DNA from: Desulfobacterium sp.
Lineage (GTDB): Bacteria; Desulfobacterota; Desulfobacteria; Desulfobacterales; Desulfobacteraceae
Reading direction: 5' to 3'
NCBI GenBank assembly: GCA_030145245.1
Contig: JAQYWC010000056.1
Coordinates: forward strand, 1-64,000
DNA length: 64,000 nucleotides
The notes beneath the pieces were generated by a model that had not been told where the DNA came from, did not search any database, and worked only from the letters and a program-made list of their open reading frames with translations. Below are positions 41,456 through 50,274 of the stretch, piece by piece. Position 1 is the stretch's first letter; each line of letters begins with the position of its first letter. A program made the translations under genes and the position numbers.

Positions 41456-42397
41456 TCAAGTAAGATCAGGTCCTTTGCCCAGGCCCAGATCCAGCTCCGC
41501 GATGGTTTTGCGAAGCCACCGGTTGGCAGGATCCCCGTTCATGCGTTCGTGCCAGTAGAGCATGATGGAAAGGGCGGGCAGATCAATGGGCGGGGCAAAC
41601 AGCCGGAATGCGGAAATATTCTCAAAGGCGTAGGCCAACCGCCTGGGCAGGGTCACGATCATGCCGGTGGTCTCCAGGATTTTGGGAATGATCAGGATAT
41701 GGGGCACACGCAGGGCCACATTCCTCTGATATCCCATCCGGGACAAGGTCTTTTCAATGATCACGTCCCCCTTGGCCCGGGGGGAGAAGATGGCATGGGG
41801 CTGGGCCAGGTAGTCATCCAGGGAAAGGGTCCCAGTGATGACAGGATGGCTGTTGTGAACCATGCACTGAAAATCGTCGTCAAAAAGGTGTCTCCTGAAT
41901 ATTCCCGGCCCCACTTCCCGGTGGCCCACGGCAAGTTCGAACTCCCCGGTTTCCAGGCCCACCTGGGTCTTATCCGAGGGCATGGGGGATATCTCGATCC
42001 GGATCCCCGGTGCCTCCCGGCTCAAGTGGTGCATGAGGGGCGGCAGAATCACCATTTCGCAGTAATCGGACATGGAGAGCCGGATGTTTTTCTTTGCGGT
42101 GGCCGGATCAAAGGGGGCCGGCTCCTCTAAAAGGGTGCGTATCCCTGCCAGGGAGGGTTCCAGGGAAGCGTAAATCGCAACGGAACGGGGCGTGGGGGCC
42201 ATCTCTCCCCCGGTGCGCACGAACAAAGAATCCCCCAAAAGCTTCCTGAGACGGCCCAGGGCATGGCTTACCGCGGATTGCGTCAATCCCAGATGTTCAC
42301 CGGCCCGGGTGAGGTTTCGTTCCCGGTATACCGCTTCAAACACCGGCAGCAGGTTCAGGTCAATGCCTCCCAAATGAATCACATTCATCTCCTTCAT
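41456..42397 (-). CDS. LysR-family transcriptional regulator
   Basis: A 313-residue LysR-type regulator. The N-terminal winged helix-turn-helix is [20 protein letters not shown] with [14 protein letters not shown] (about 40-53). An effector-binding domain occupies 95-300. It is transcribed away from leuCD with 85 bases between, the usual layout for a regulator of the adjacent operon. The start is uncertain: ATG at 42397 and 42388 and GTG at 42382 are all in frame, and AAGGAG at 42389-42394 fits the GTG best. Confidence 0.88.
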   Translation of the reverse strand: MKEMNVIHLGGIDLNLLPVFEAVYRERNLTRAGEHLGLTQSAVSHALGRLRKLLGDSLFVRTGGEMAPTPRSVAIYASLEPSLAGIRTLLEEPAPFDPATAKKNIRLSMSDYCEMVILPPLMHHLSREAPGIRIEISPMPSDKTQVGLETGEFELAVGHREVGPGIFRRHLFDDDFQCMVHNSHPVITGTLSLDDYLAQPHAIFSPRAKGDVIIEKTLSRMGYQRNVALRVPHILIIPKILETTGMIVTLPRRLAYAFENISAFRLFAPPIDLPALSIMLYWHERMNGDPANRWLRKTIAELDLGLGKGPDLT

Positions 42398-42421
42398 GAT
42401 AGATATTAATTGGACTCACTA

Positions 42422-42437
42422 TATACCATCCCGTATA
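42422..42437. promoter_or_regulatory. Candidate LysR box between the regulator and leuC
   Basis: TATAC-N6-GTATA (42422-42426 and 42433-42437) is an A+T-rich inverted repeat of 16 bp in the divergent intergenic region, of the T-N11-A class typical for LysR proteins. Confidence 0.45.
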
Positions 42438-42482
42438 GTTGTCAAAATTAATGATAACATGACAAGTCTATATGGGGGGTTT

Positions 42483-43874
42483 ATGGGACAGAATATGTAT
42501 GAGAAAATTTGGGATGCCCATGTGATTCATGAAAACACCGGGCAAACGCCCATTGTTTATGTGGATCGGCATCTGATGCATGAGGTGACCAGTCCCCAGG
42601 CCTTTTCAGGACTGCGGGAAAAGAGCCGAAAAATAAGACGACCGGATTTCTGCCTGGCCACCATGGATCATGTGGTTCCCACAAAGGATCGGGACAAGCC
42701 TTTGGCCGATGCCGTGGCCAGGAACCAGCTGGAGACCCTGGCATCCAACTGCAAGGAGTTCGGGGTGAGATGCTTTGATATGACCTCGGAAAAACAGGGG
42801 GTAATCCATGTGATCGCACCGGAACAGGGGTTTGTGCACCCGGGGATGATCGTGGTGTGCGGGGACAGTCATACCGCCACCCACGGGGCTTTCGGCAGCC
42901 TGGCCTTTGGCATCGGCACCTCTGAAGTGGAGCATGTGATGGCCACCCAGTCTCTGCAGCAGAAGCGATCGAAAACCATGCGGGTCACCTTCGAAGGCAG
43001 GCTGACCGATGGTGTGTCTGCCAAGGATCTGGCCCTGGCCCTTATCGGACGCATCGGCACCGCAGGCGGGACCGGCTACGTCATGGAGTTTGCCGGCGAC
43101 ACGGTGGGGGATCTTTCCATGGAAGGGCGCATGACACTTTGCAACATGGCCATTGAGGCGGGAGCCCGTGCCGGCATGGTGGCCCCGGACGAGAAAACAG
43201 TGGCCTATTTGAAGGGCCGGGAGTTTGCCCCCCGGGACCGGGAGTTTGATCAGGCCGCTGCCTACTGGAACACCTTTACCAGTGATGAAGACGCCGTGTT
43301 CGATACGGAGCTTATCATTCGTGCAGATGAGATCGCCCCCCAGGTGACCTGGGGAACGTCTCCCGAGCAGGTGACGGATGTGACGGGATGCGTGCCCCAC
43401 CCTGATAGGCAAAAGAGTGACGATGCCAGAAAGGCCTGTGAGAATGCCCTGGAATACATGGGACTTGAGCCGGGAACCCCGGTGACGGATATTACCATCG
43501 ATTACGTGTTTATCGGTTCCTGTACCAACGGCCGCATTGAGGATTTCCGGGAAGCCGCAGCAATGATTCACGGCGGAAAAGTTCATCCAAATGTGACCGC
43601 CATCGTGGTGCCAGGTTCCGGCCTGGTGAAAAAACAGGCGGAGGAAGAGGGGCTTCACAAGCTCTTTCTGGAAGCGGGTTTCGAATGGCGGGAGCCCGGT
43701 TGTTCCATGTGTCTGGCCATGAATGACGATGTGCTCCAGCCGGGACAGCGGTGTGCGTCCACGTCCAACCGGAACTTTGAGGGGCGCCAGGGCCAGGGGG
43801 GACGAACCCACCTGGTGTCTCCTGCCATGGCCGCTGCCGCCGCCATAGCCGGCAAATTTACCGATATAAGATAA
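42483..43874 (+). CDS. leuC: 3-isopropylmalate dehydratase large subunit
   Basis: A 463-residue aconitase-family large subunit (E. coli LeuC has 466). Signatures are [27 protein letters not shown] and [17 protein letters not shown], with the cluster cysteines in SCTNG and in [12 protein letters not shown]. The ATG at 42483 follows a G6 run. Upstream in-frame ATGs are not supported. It needs the small subunit encoded at 43931 to isomerise 2- to 3-isopropylmalate in leucine synthesis. A LysR gene lies divergent. leuA and leuB are not in the window, and the large subunits of related isomerases (citramalate) look very similar. Confidence 0.9.
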   Translation: MGQNMYEKIWDAHVIHENTGQTPIVYVDRHLMHEVTSPQAFSGLREKSRKIRRPDFCLATMDHVVPTKDRDKPLADAVARNQLETLASNCKEFGVRCFDMTSEKQGVIHVIAPEQGFVHPGMIVVCGDSHTATHGAFGSLAFGIGTSEVEHVMATQSLQQKRSKTMRVTFEGRLTDGVSAKDLALALIGRIGTAGGTGYVMEFAGDTVGDLSMEGRMTLCNMAIEAGARAGMVAPDEKTVAYLKGREFAPRDREFDQAAAYWNTFTSDEDAVFDTELIIRADEIAPQVTWGTSPEQVTDVTGCVPHPDRQKSDDARKACENALEYMGLEPGTPVTDITIDYVFIGSCTNGRIEDFREAAAMIHGGKVHPNVTAIVVPGSGLVKKQAEEEGLHKLFLEAGFEWREPGCSMCLAMNDDVLQPGQRCASTSNRNFEGRQGQGGRTHLVSPAMAAAAAIAGKFTDIR

Positions 43875-43930
43875 CAATCTTTGTGGCATTACATAACAAA
43901 CGGGTCTTTGGGACCGGGAGAGTTGGGAAT

Positions 43931-44548
43931 ATGGAACCTTTGGTGAAACACAGGGGAATTGCGGCCCTGATGCCGCGCATCAATGTGGATACGGATCAGA
44001 TCATCCCCAAGCAGTTTATGAAGCGTACGGAAAAGTGCGGGTACGGCAAATATCTGTTCAGCAACTGGAAATACCGGGAAGACGGCACCCTGAACCTTGA
44101 TTTCGAGCTGAACCGGGAAGAGTTCAAAGGCGCTTCCATCCTGGTGGCCGGAGACAATTTCGGCTGCGGTTCATCCCGGGAGCACGCCCCCTGGGCCATC
44201 AGCGACTATGGTTTCAGGGTGATCGTTTCCACAAGCTTTGCGGATATCTTTTTCAGCAACTGTTTCAAAAACGGAATCCTGCCGGTCACGGTGACGGCCG
44301 AAGCCCTTAAAAGCCTGTCGGATGAGATAGAGGCAACCCCCGGCGTCTCCTTTGACGTGGATGTGGAAAAACAGGAGCTTGTCACCCCCGGCGGAACCGT
44401 AATCCCCTATGAGCTGGATGGGTTTCGAAAAGAGAGCCTCATGAAGGGGATGGACGATATCGACCGGACCCTGAAGCATACGGACAAGATTTACATTTTT
44501 GAAGAAAAGCAAAACCTGAAAACACCCTGGCTCTGGAAAGCGATGTAA
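43931..44548 (+). CDS. leuD: 3-isopropylmalate dehydratase small subunit
   Basis: A 205-residue swivel-domain subunit (E. coli LeuD has 201). It has VDTDQIIPKQFMKR, the conserved GDNFGCGSSREHAPWA and FADIFFSNCFKNGILP. The ATG at 43931 follows a GGGA site. It lies 56 bases after leuC and completes the enzyme. Confidence 0.92.
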   Translation: MEPLVKHRGIAALMPRINVDTDQIIPKQFMKRTEKCGYGKYLFSNWKYREDGTLNLDFELNREEFKGASILVAGDNFGCGSSREHAPWAISDYGFRVIVSTSFADIFFSNCFKNGILPVTVTAEALKSLSDEIEATPGVSFDVDVEKQELVTPGGTVIPYELDGFRKESLMKGMDDIDRTLKHTDKIYIFEEKQNLKTPWLWKAM

Positions 44549-44602
44549 TTTCTTTCCCGGCTTCAACAGTTGTTTTCACCCGGGATCACACATGGTCTGC
44601 AG

Positions 44603-44794
44603 TCAAATGCCATCCATGTGCTGATCCCGGTAGGATTTCACACTTTCCTCATCCACCAGCTCTCTTATTTTCCGGACACAGATATCGTCCGTACATGCCT
44701 TGGGCATGATTGCCGGCATGACTTCCATTATCAAACGCTTTTGATCTTCATCGCTTAACTTCAGCACAGCGGCTTTTATTTCCTCAAAAGTCAT
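44603..44794 (-). CDS. Small protein of unknown function
   Basis: A 63-residue acidic-basic protein with a very strong ribosome site (AAGGAGGGGG before ATG). The N-terminal half is predicted helical (FEEIKAAVLKLSDEDQKRLI). The middle has two cysteines (CTDDIC), and the end reads SVKSYRDQHMDGI. No membrane segment is seen and I do not recognise a family. It is convergent with leuD and about 85 bases after the membrane protein gene at 44879 on the same strand, with which it may share a transcript. Confidence 0.6.
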   Translation of the reverse strand: MTFEEIKAAVLKLSDEDQKRLIMEVMPAIMPKACTDDICVRKIRELVDEESVKSYRDQHMDGI

Positions 44795-44878
44795 ACCCCC
44801 TCCTTTGACTTCCCTAATATCATAGAACCATTACCCCGATCGCGGGAAAAAAGTATCCGCGCGCCCATATCGCCTTAC

Positions 44879-46111
44879 TCACTGTTTGTTCGGCACATAG
44901 AAAGGCCATTTATGAAAGAACCACTCATTCCAGAGAAGAGGAATAATCCACCAGAAATTCCATACAAGGGATTCTCCATGGGTGAACTTGTGTGCCCAGT
45001 GGGGATTACCAAGAGCCCAGCCCCCGAAGTTGGAGTAATAGTAAATTATATAATTGATGATGCAGAAGAAAAGAACTCCACCTGTTCTGAACCAGAATGA
45101 CCCCCATGAATCAACATCGGAAAAAGGAACCAGATCGTCAAAATAATGATGCCAGATGAGGAAAGGTATCAGCGTAAAACCGGCGATTTCAGCAGCGTGG
45201 TACCAGAGGAAACGAATCCGCTCCGAATCCTTGTCAATATGATGAAGCATGTCGCCAAGCCAGGCAGGAGCAATTTTAACACAGATGAGAGCAATGATGT
45301 AGCCGAGGATAACGTTGATGACAAAAGAGATTCCCCCCTTCCACGGCTGGGGCAGCGGAATCAGGGTCCAGGGTTTCATGCGCCATATATTGGGGGTCAA
45401 AAAAAGAATGATGATCATCCATTCCCACCATCCAAACACCCAGTGAACATGGCTGATGCCGGAAATGCCGTCCCACCAGGGGAAATTAAGCCCAAAGGAA
45501 TTTCCAATGCTTTTGCCAAAGACAAGTCCCCAGAAGGGAACAATGAGAACGGAGTAGAAAACCAGTGTCAGCATGGAGCACCAGCCGATTTCGGCAAGCC
45601 CGGCCTGGGGCTGGGGAAGATCGCTGGGCCGGACAGGCCATTTCCCAAAGAGTATGGTAACAAAAGGATAGCTGTAGAATCCAATGAGAACAAAGCAGAC
45701 CACGGCACTCTGGGCAAAATGCTTTGTGAGGGCAACTTCATTGAGTGTCCCCGCATAAACCAGTTCGTTAAGGTTGCTTTGACTCAGAAAATTAAACCCA
45801 AGCCCAAGAATTCTGTAAAAGAAAACATGGATCACAAGCCATACGATAATCAGATTCACAATGGTAAGAATGATCCCCCTTCCAGGCTGTGGGATATCCT
45901 GAAAGGGCCAGTCCCCGCAGAACATATGCTGCCAGATTCCCACCAGAATCATCATGGCAAGGTACATGACAAATGGGTAAGGAAAAGAGCCCACAGGCCC
46001 CCGTGGATCGCTGAAAATGAACCATGTGATCCATGCAATCAAAAAAAATACAATAAATGAGATAATTCCGGTGAGGGGTTGCCCCCATCGGGCTCTGAGT
46101 TCTCCTGACAT
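44879..46111 (-). CDS. Trp-rich polytopic membrane protein with internal repeats, unknown
   Basis: A 410-residue protein with about ten hydrophobic segments and an unusually high share of Trp, Phe, Ile and Tyr. A loop motif of the form K/D-W-P-x-x-x-P-Q-P-x-x-G recurs: GDWPFQDIPQPGRG (66-79), GKWPVRPSDLPQPQAG (156-171) and KPWTLIPLPQPWKGG (246-260), with a last partial HKWPFYVPN (400-408). The period of about 90 residues points to ancestral triplication of a two-to-three-helix unit. Many histidines occur in the C-terminal half (HH at 290-291 and 321-322). I do not recognise the family. GGAGG precedes the start. It could be a transporter or a heme/quinone-linked protein, but neither can be supported. 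Confidence 0.8.
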   Translation of the reverse strand: MSGELRARWGQPLTGIISFIVFFLIAWITWFIFSDPRGPVGSFPYPFVMYLAMMILVGIWQHMFCGDWPFQDIPQPGRGIILTIVNLIIVWLVIHVFFYRILGLGFNFLSQSNLNELVYAGTLNEVALTKHFAQSAVVCFVLIGFYSYPFVTILFGKWPVRPSDLPQPQAGLAEIGWCSMLTLVFYSVLIVPFWGLVFGKSIGNSFGLNFPWWDGISGISHVHWVFGWWEWMIIILFLTPNIWRMKPWTLIPLPQPWKGGISFVINVILGYIIALICVKIAPAWLGDMLHHIDKDSERIRFLWYHAAEIAGFTLIPFLIWHHYFDDLVPFSDVDSWGSFWFRTGGVLFFCIINYIIYYYSNFGGWALGNPHWAHKFTHGESLVWNFWWIIPLLWNEWFFHKWPFYVPNKQ

Positions 46112-46523
46112 ATCAGCCTCCTTGAAACTAATTTTGCCAACCGTTCATATTTGGTGAAGTCCCTTCCTGAATCAAAACTTCAGAACAGGCTTCCATCAGA
46201 CCGAAGTATGAAGCGTATCCATCACGACATGGAAGATTGGTTTTCAAGCTGAGGAAGCTGAGGCGATGCGGAAAGACTGATTTTTTTTGCAGGCTACTCA
46301 ATGGCACACTTTGTTTATTGTGTCTTCCATATAGAGAAAGGATAATACTACGGATAAGAATGTCAACTTGTAATTCGCACCAATTCATTTCCCGCCTTAG
46401 CCTGTCCCGGTACGGGGTCGTGAACGCAGATAAAAACGGACTAAATGATGTTCCTTTTTTGTTGACAGAGACGCTTTTCAAATGCTACTCCAGACCATCT
46501 ACACAGCGATTGGAGGACAATCC
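46112..46523. other. Divergent intergenic region, no gene
   Basis: A 412-base gap between the divergent membrane protein and MBL genes. Two open frames overlap on opposite strands (46128-46481 minus, 46237-46527 plus), but neither has a ribosome site or protein-like composition. Candidate AT-rich -10 elements exist (GATAATAC near 46343), but no clear promoter can be assigned. Confidence 0.5.
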
Positions 46524-47426
46524 ATGAAAGCACATTATATCCCGGAAGACAGATTTCCCATACGGATCACCCCCCATGTAACCCTGGTGGGCAATTACTT
46601 CTTTAATCTTTTTTTAGTCACGGGCAGGAACAGGTCCGCGCTTTTTGAGACAGGAATCTCAGGGTGTGTTGATGAAGTGATCAGGCAATTGGAACGCCTG
46701 GACGTATCAGTGGACTATCTGATCCCCAGCCATCCCCATACGGACCATATCACCGGGCTGCCCGGACTGATGAAACGCTTTCCCAAAGCTGAGGTATTAG
46801 CGGCTGCAGGAGCAAAAAAATTTATCACCCACCCCAAGGCCGGACCGCTGCTGATAAAAGAAGACACGTTCATGTCCAAAGGCCTGGCCAGAATGGGCAT
46901 TTCCCCGGGCCGCCCTGCCCTTGAAACCATCCCGGATCTTCATCATGCCCGTGTCATCGAAACGGCATACAGCCTTGACCTGGGCCACGTCACCCTGGAA
47001 CTGATCACCGTCAAAGGCCATTCTCCTGGCAATCTCATGGGCTTTATCAAAAAAGAAAAAACCCTGTTCTGTTCCGACAGCCTGGGATTCCATTTTCCAG
47101 GCAGGGGATTCTGGCCCCTTTTCTTCACCGGGGCGAATGACTATCTGTCCACCCTTGAATTCATCCAAGGCTTTGATCCTGAAATCGTGTGCCCGGGCCA
47201 CCAGGGCCCCCTGGAAAAAACAGCGGCAAAACAAGGCATCATAACTGCCATCAACAGCACTGTTGAAACCATCAGACGAGTAAAGGAAACCCGGTTATCC
47301 GATCAGGAACTCGCCAAAAGAATGTTTGATCAGAGCTATAAAGATGAATTTACCCTTTATACCCAACGAAATATCCAAAACTGCACCGGCCTTTTGATCA
47401 AACGGGCCAGGCAAGCCTCAATATAA
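46524..47426 (+). CDS. MBL-fold metallohydrolase
   Basis: A 300-residue metallo-beta-lactamase-fold protein. The zinc motif SHPHTDHITG (H-x-H-x-D-H) is at about 73-82, a second metal histidine lies in VKGHSPGNLMG, and the acidic bridge is in LFCSDSLGFHF. Late CPGHQGPLE supplies the last histidine. The ATG at 46524 follows GGAGGA. Substrates in this fold range from thioesters to RNA. The layout is of the single-domain glyoxalase-II-like type and no partner gene fixes its role. Confidence 0.88.
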   Translation: MKAHYIPEDRFPIRITPHVTLVGNYFFNLFLVTGRNRSALFETGISGCVDEVIRQLERLDVSVDYLIPSHPHTDHITGLPGLMKRFPKAEVLAAAGAKKFITHPKAGPLLIKEDTFMSKGLARMGISPGRPALETIPDLHHARVIETAYSLDLGHVTLELITVKGHSPGNLMGFIKKEKTLFCSDSLGFHFPGRGFWPLFFTGANDYLSTLEFIQGFDPEIVCPGHQGPLEKTAAKQGIITAINSTVETIRRVKETRLSDQELAKRMFDQSYKDEFTLYTQRNIQNCTGLLIKRARQASI

Positions 47427-47546
47427 GAGGAGATCGTACTTACCCTGCCGCCTTGTCTTATCATATTGTCTTTTTTTTCATCTATGGTATTCTGTTCCGG
47501 TCAATTCTAAAAACAGGTCTTTGGGGAAAACAATCCGTCTGCCAAA

Positions 47547-47589
47547 GATAAATTATCTTAATCCAAGATAATTTATCTTGATCCAAGAT
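47547..47589. promoter_or_regulatory. Iterated palindromic operator upstream of sdhA
   Basis: GATAAATTATCTT (47547-47559) and AAGATAATTTATC (47565-47577) form a perfect 13-bp inverted repeat. Superimposed on it, ATCTTAATCCAAGAT (47555-47569) recurs as ATCTTGATCCAAGAT (47575-47589) at a 20-bp period, close to two DNA turns. It lies about 155 bases before the sdhA TTG in an otherwise gene-free 316-base gap (47427-47742). It looks like a double operator for a dimeric regulator. Confidence 0.6.
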
Positions 47590-47742
47590 TCTGCCGTATA
47601 CAATTCATTCCCAGAACAAAGACCGGACAAACATCCTGATGAATCCTTTGTATCCGCTTTTATCATTGAAGCAAGATATCAGAGGATAGCAACTTTCGCG
47701 AACGTAAAAGAGACACCGAGCCCCCAAAAAAGGAGGTCTGCC

Positions 47743-49479
47743 TTGAAACATGAATTCGAATGCGTAATCGTTGGTTCAGGCGGTGCCGGGTTGTATTCCG
47801 CACTGGAGACAAGTGCCGGCGCAAAAACAGCTGTGCTGTCAAAACTATACCCTGTCAGGAGTCATACCGGCGCCGCCCAGGGCGGAATCAGTGCGGCATT
47901 GGGAAACAGGGAAGAAGACAAGCCGGAATGGCACGCCTTTGACACGGTCAAGGGCGGCGACTACCTGGTGGACCAGCAGGCAGCCATGATCCTGGCCCAG
48001 GATGCGATACAAGCGATCTACGACCTGGAAAACCGGGGACTTCCCTTCAGCAGAACAACGGATGGCAAAATTGATCAGCGCCGTTTTGGCGGGCATACCA
48101 AGGCGTTTGGCCAGGGCCCGGTTCGCAGGGCCTGCTATGCCGCCGACAGAACCGGTCACATGATTCTGCAGACCCTCTACCAGCAATGCATTAAAAATAA
48201 GGTGGTCTTTTTCGATGAGTTTCAGGTGATTGACGTGATCCTGGAGGCAAAGACCTGCAAAGGAGTCATCGCCATTGAACTGGCCACAGGAGAACTCCAC
48301 ACCTTTGCCGCCAAGAGTGTTCTCTTTGCCACCGGCGGCTTTGGCAGAATATTTAAAATCACCTCAAATGCCTTTGCCAACACAGGGGATGGTCCGGCCG
48401 TGCTTGCCAGAAAGGGGATTCCCCTCCAGGACATGGAATTTTTTCAATTTCATCCCACCGGTATTAAAGGACTGGGAATATTGATCACCGAAGCGGTCAG
48501 GGGAGAAGGCGGAATCCTGCGTAACAACGCAGGAGAACGTTTCATGGAGCAATACGCCCCGACCCTGCTGGATCTTGCGCCACGGGACATGGTTTCCCGT
48601 GCCATCATGACGGAAATCGCAGCCGGCAGAGGCATGCGCGGCGATAAAAAAATTGATGATTACGTGAACCTCGATGCCACCCATCTGGCCAAAGGGGTTC
48701 TGGAAGCAAAGTTGCCGGATATCACGGATTTCTGCAAAACCTATCTTGGGATCGACCCGAACAATACCCCCATCCCCGTGCTTCCCACAGCCCACTATGC
48801 CATGGGCGGTATCCCCACGGATTTACATGGCAGGGTGGTGGTGGATGAAAAAGGCAGCATCATTGAAGGGCTCTATGCCGCAGGGGAATGTGCCTGTGTG
48901 TCGGTCCACGGCGCCAACCGTCTGGGTACCAACAGCCTGCTGGATCTGGTGGTGTTTGGCAGACGTGCCGGCATCCACATTGGCGAGTATGTAAAGACCA
49001 TTGATTTTCCCGCAATCCCTTCCGATGCCGCAGCAGATGCCCAAACCTGGATCGACCGGCTGACCGACGGGAAGACAGGTCCCCACGGCGGTCACATGGC
49101 TGAGGAGATGCAGACGGTTATGATGGAAAACATCGGTGTCTACCGCAATGAAACAGGCATGGCCCTGGCCGTGAAAACCATACAGAATCTACGGGACCGC
49201 TATGGGGACGTCCGGGTGCAGGATTTCAGCAAGCCCTTTAACACCGACCTGCTTGAGCTCATCGAGCTGAAGAACATGCTGGATCTGGCACTGATCACCG
49301 GGGTCTCTTCCCTGTACAGAAAAGAGAGCAGAGGCGCACATTCCAGACAGGATTTTCCGGACCGGGATGATGACAACTGGCTCAAACATACCCTGGCGAC
49401 CCTTAAAGGCGATCATGTCAACCTGGCATATAAACCGGTGGATACCTCCATTTGGGAACCCAAACCCAGGGCATACTAA
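47743..49479 (+). CDS. sdhA: Succinate dehydrogenase/fumarate reductase flavoprotein subunit
   Basis: A 578-residue flavoprotein. The FAD motif IVGSGGAGLYSA starts right after the N-terminus. The covalent-FAD histidine lies in RSHTGAAQGGISA. Catalytic elements are FHPTGIKGLGILITEAVRGEGG and TAHYAMGGIPTD. The start is TTG at 47743 with AAGGAGG 5 bases upstream. An ATG at 47578 in the same frame would add 55 residues that overlap the operator and do not resemble the family. Length and form follow the E. coli-type SdhA (588). It is coupled to sdhB but no membrane subunit follows. Confidence 0.92.
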   Translation: MKHEFECVIVGSGGAGLYSALETSAGAKTAVLSKLYPVRSHTGAAQGGISAALGNREEDKPEWHAFDTVKGGDYLVDQQAAMILAQDAIQAIYDLENRGLPFSRTTDGKIDQRRFGGHTKAFGQGPVRRACYAADRTGHMILQTLYQQCIKNKVVFFDEFQVIDVILEAKTCKGVIAIELATGELHTFAAKSVLFATGGFGRIFKITSNAFANTGDGPAVLARKGIPLQDMEFFQFHPTGIKGLGILITEAVRGEGGILRNNAGERFMEQYAPTLLDLAPRDMVSRAIMTEIAAGRGMRGDKKIDDYVNLDATHLAKGVLEAKLPDITDFCKTYLGIDPNNTPIPVLPTAHYAMGGIPTDLHGRVVVDEKGSIIEGLYAAGECACVSVHGANRLGTNSLLDLVVFGRRAGIHIGEYVKTIDFPAIPSDAAADAQTWIDRLTDGKTGPHGGHMAEEMQTVMMENIGVYRNETGMALAVKTIQNLRDRYGDVRVQDFSKPFNTDLLELIELKNMLDLALITGVSSLYRKESRGAHSRQDFPDRDDDNWLKHTLATLKGDHVNLAYKPVDTSIWEPKPRAY

Positions 49480-49497
49480 AAATTTAAGGAGCAGGGA

Positions 49498-50244
49498 ATG
49501 AAGATCATTCTGAAAATAGAACGATTTAATCCGGAAACCGATACAGAATCAAGGTTTCAGGAGTACACGGTTGAGGTTGCCCCCACAGACAGGCTGTTGG
49601 ATGCGTTGATCACAATCAAGCAATTCCAGGACGGCACCCTGGGATTTCGAAAAAGCTGTGCCCATGGCGTGTGCGGTTCAGATGCCATGCGGATCAATGG
49701 CAAGGACCGCCTGGCCTGCAAAACCCTGGTTAAGGAGGTGGCGGATGCAGATGGCGATGTCGTGGAAATAAAACCCCTGCGGCATTTACCGGTTCAAAGG
49801 GATCTGATCGTGGACCAGACCGTTTTTTTTGATAAATATAAATCGATTCAACCTTTTTTAATCAACGACGAGCCTGTGCCGGCAAAAGAGCGGATTCAGT
49901 CCCAGGAAGAGCGGATGAAATTTGATGATACAACCAATTGTATTTTGTGCGCATCCTGCTATTCCGCCTGCCCCATCTTTGACAAAAACAAGAACTTTCT
50001 CGGACCTGCCGCCTTGTCACAGGGCTATCGGTTTATCGCCGACTCCCGGGATAAGGGGTTTGAAAACCGGCTCCCTGAATTGGACAGGCCCGACGGGGTC
50101 TGGGCATGCCAGAACCATTTCAAATGCACCGAGGCCTGCCCAAGATGGATAAAAATCACCAAAAGAATCAATCAAACAAAAAAAATGATCCAGAATCATC
50201 GCAAGCGCAAGGGGGAATCCATCAATGATGGTACCACCGATTAA
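49498..50244 (+). CDS. sdhB: Succinate dehydrogenase/fumarate reductase iron-sulfur subunit
   Basis: A 248-residue Fe-S subunit. The plant-type 2Fe-2S site is KSCAHGVCGSDAMRING followed by RLACKT. The 4Fe-4S site is CILCASCYSACP, and the third motif is CQNHFKCTEACPRW. It carries electrons from SdhA to a membrane quinone site. GGAG precedes the start. The usual cytochrome b or hydrophobic anchor genes (sdhC/D) are not present on either side: the next gene is convergent and unrelated, and upstream is the regulatory gap. Confidence 0.93.
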   Translation: MKIILKIERFNPETDTESRFQEYTVEVAPTDRLLDALITIKQFQDGTLGFRKSCAHGVCGSDAMRINGKDRLACKTLVKEVADADGDVVEIKPLRHLPVQRDLIVDQTVFFDKYKSIQPFLINDEPVPAKERIQSQEERMKFDDTTNCILCASCYSACPIFDKNKNFLGPAALSQGYRFIADSRDKGFENRLPELDRPDGVWACQNHFKCTEACPRWIKITKRINQTKKMIQNHRKRKGESINDGTTD

Positions 50245-50274
50245 ATCACGGAATTAGGTGACATTTTTACCGGA

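Noticed and set aside
46128-46481. 117-codon minus-strand ORF in the divergent gap
   Set aside because: No ribosome site, no protein-like pattern, and it overlaps an equally weak frame on the other strand.
47578-47742. 55-residue N-terminal extension of SdhA
   Set aside because: It overlaps the palindromic operator and does not resemble the family. TTG at 47743 has a perfect AAGGAGG site.
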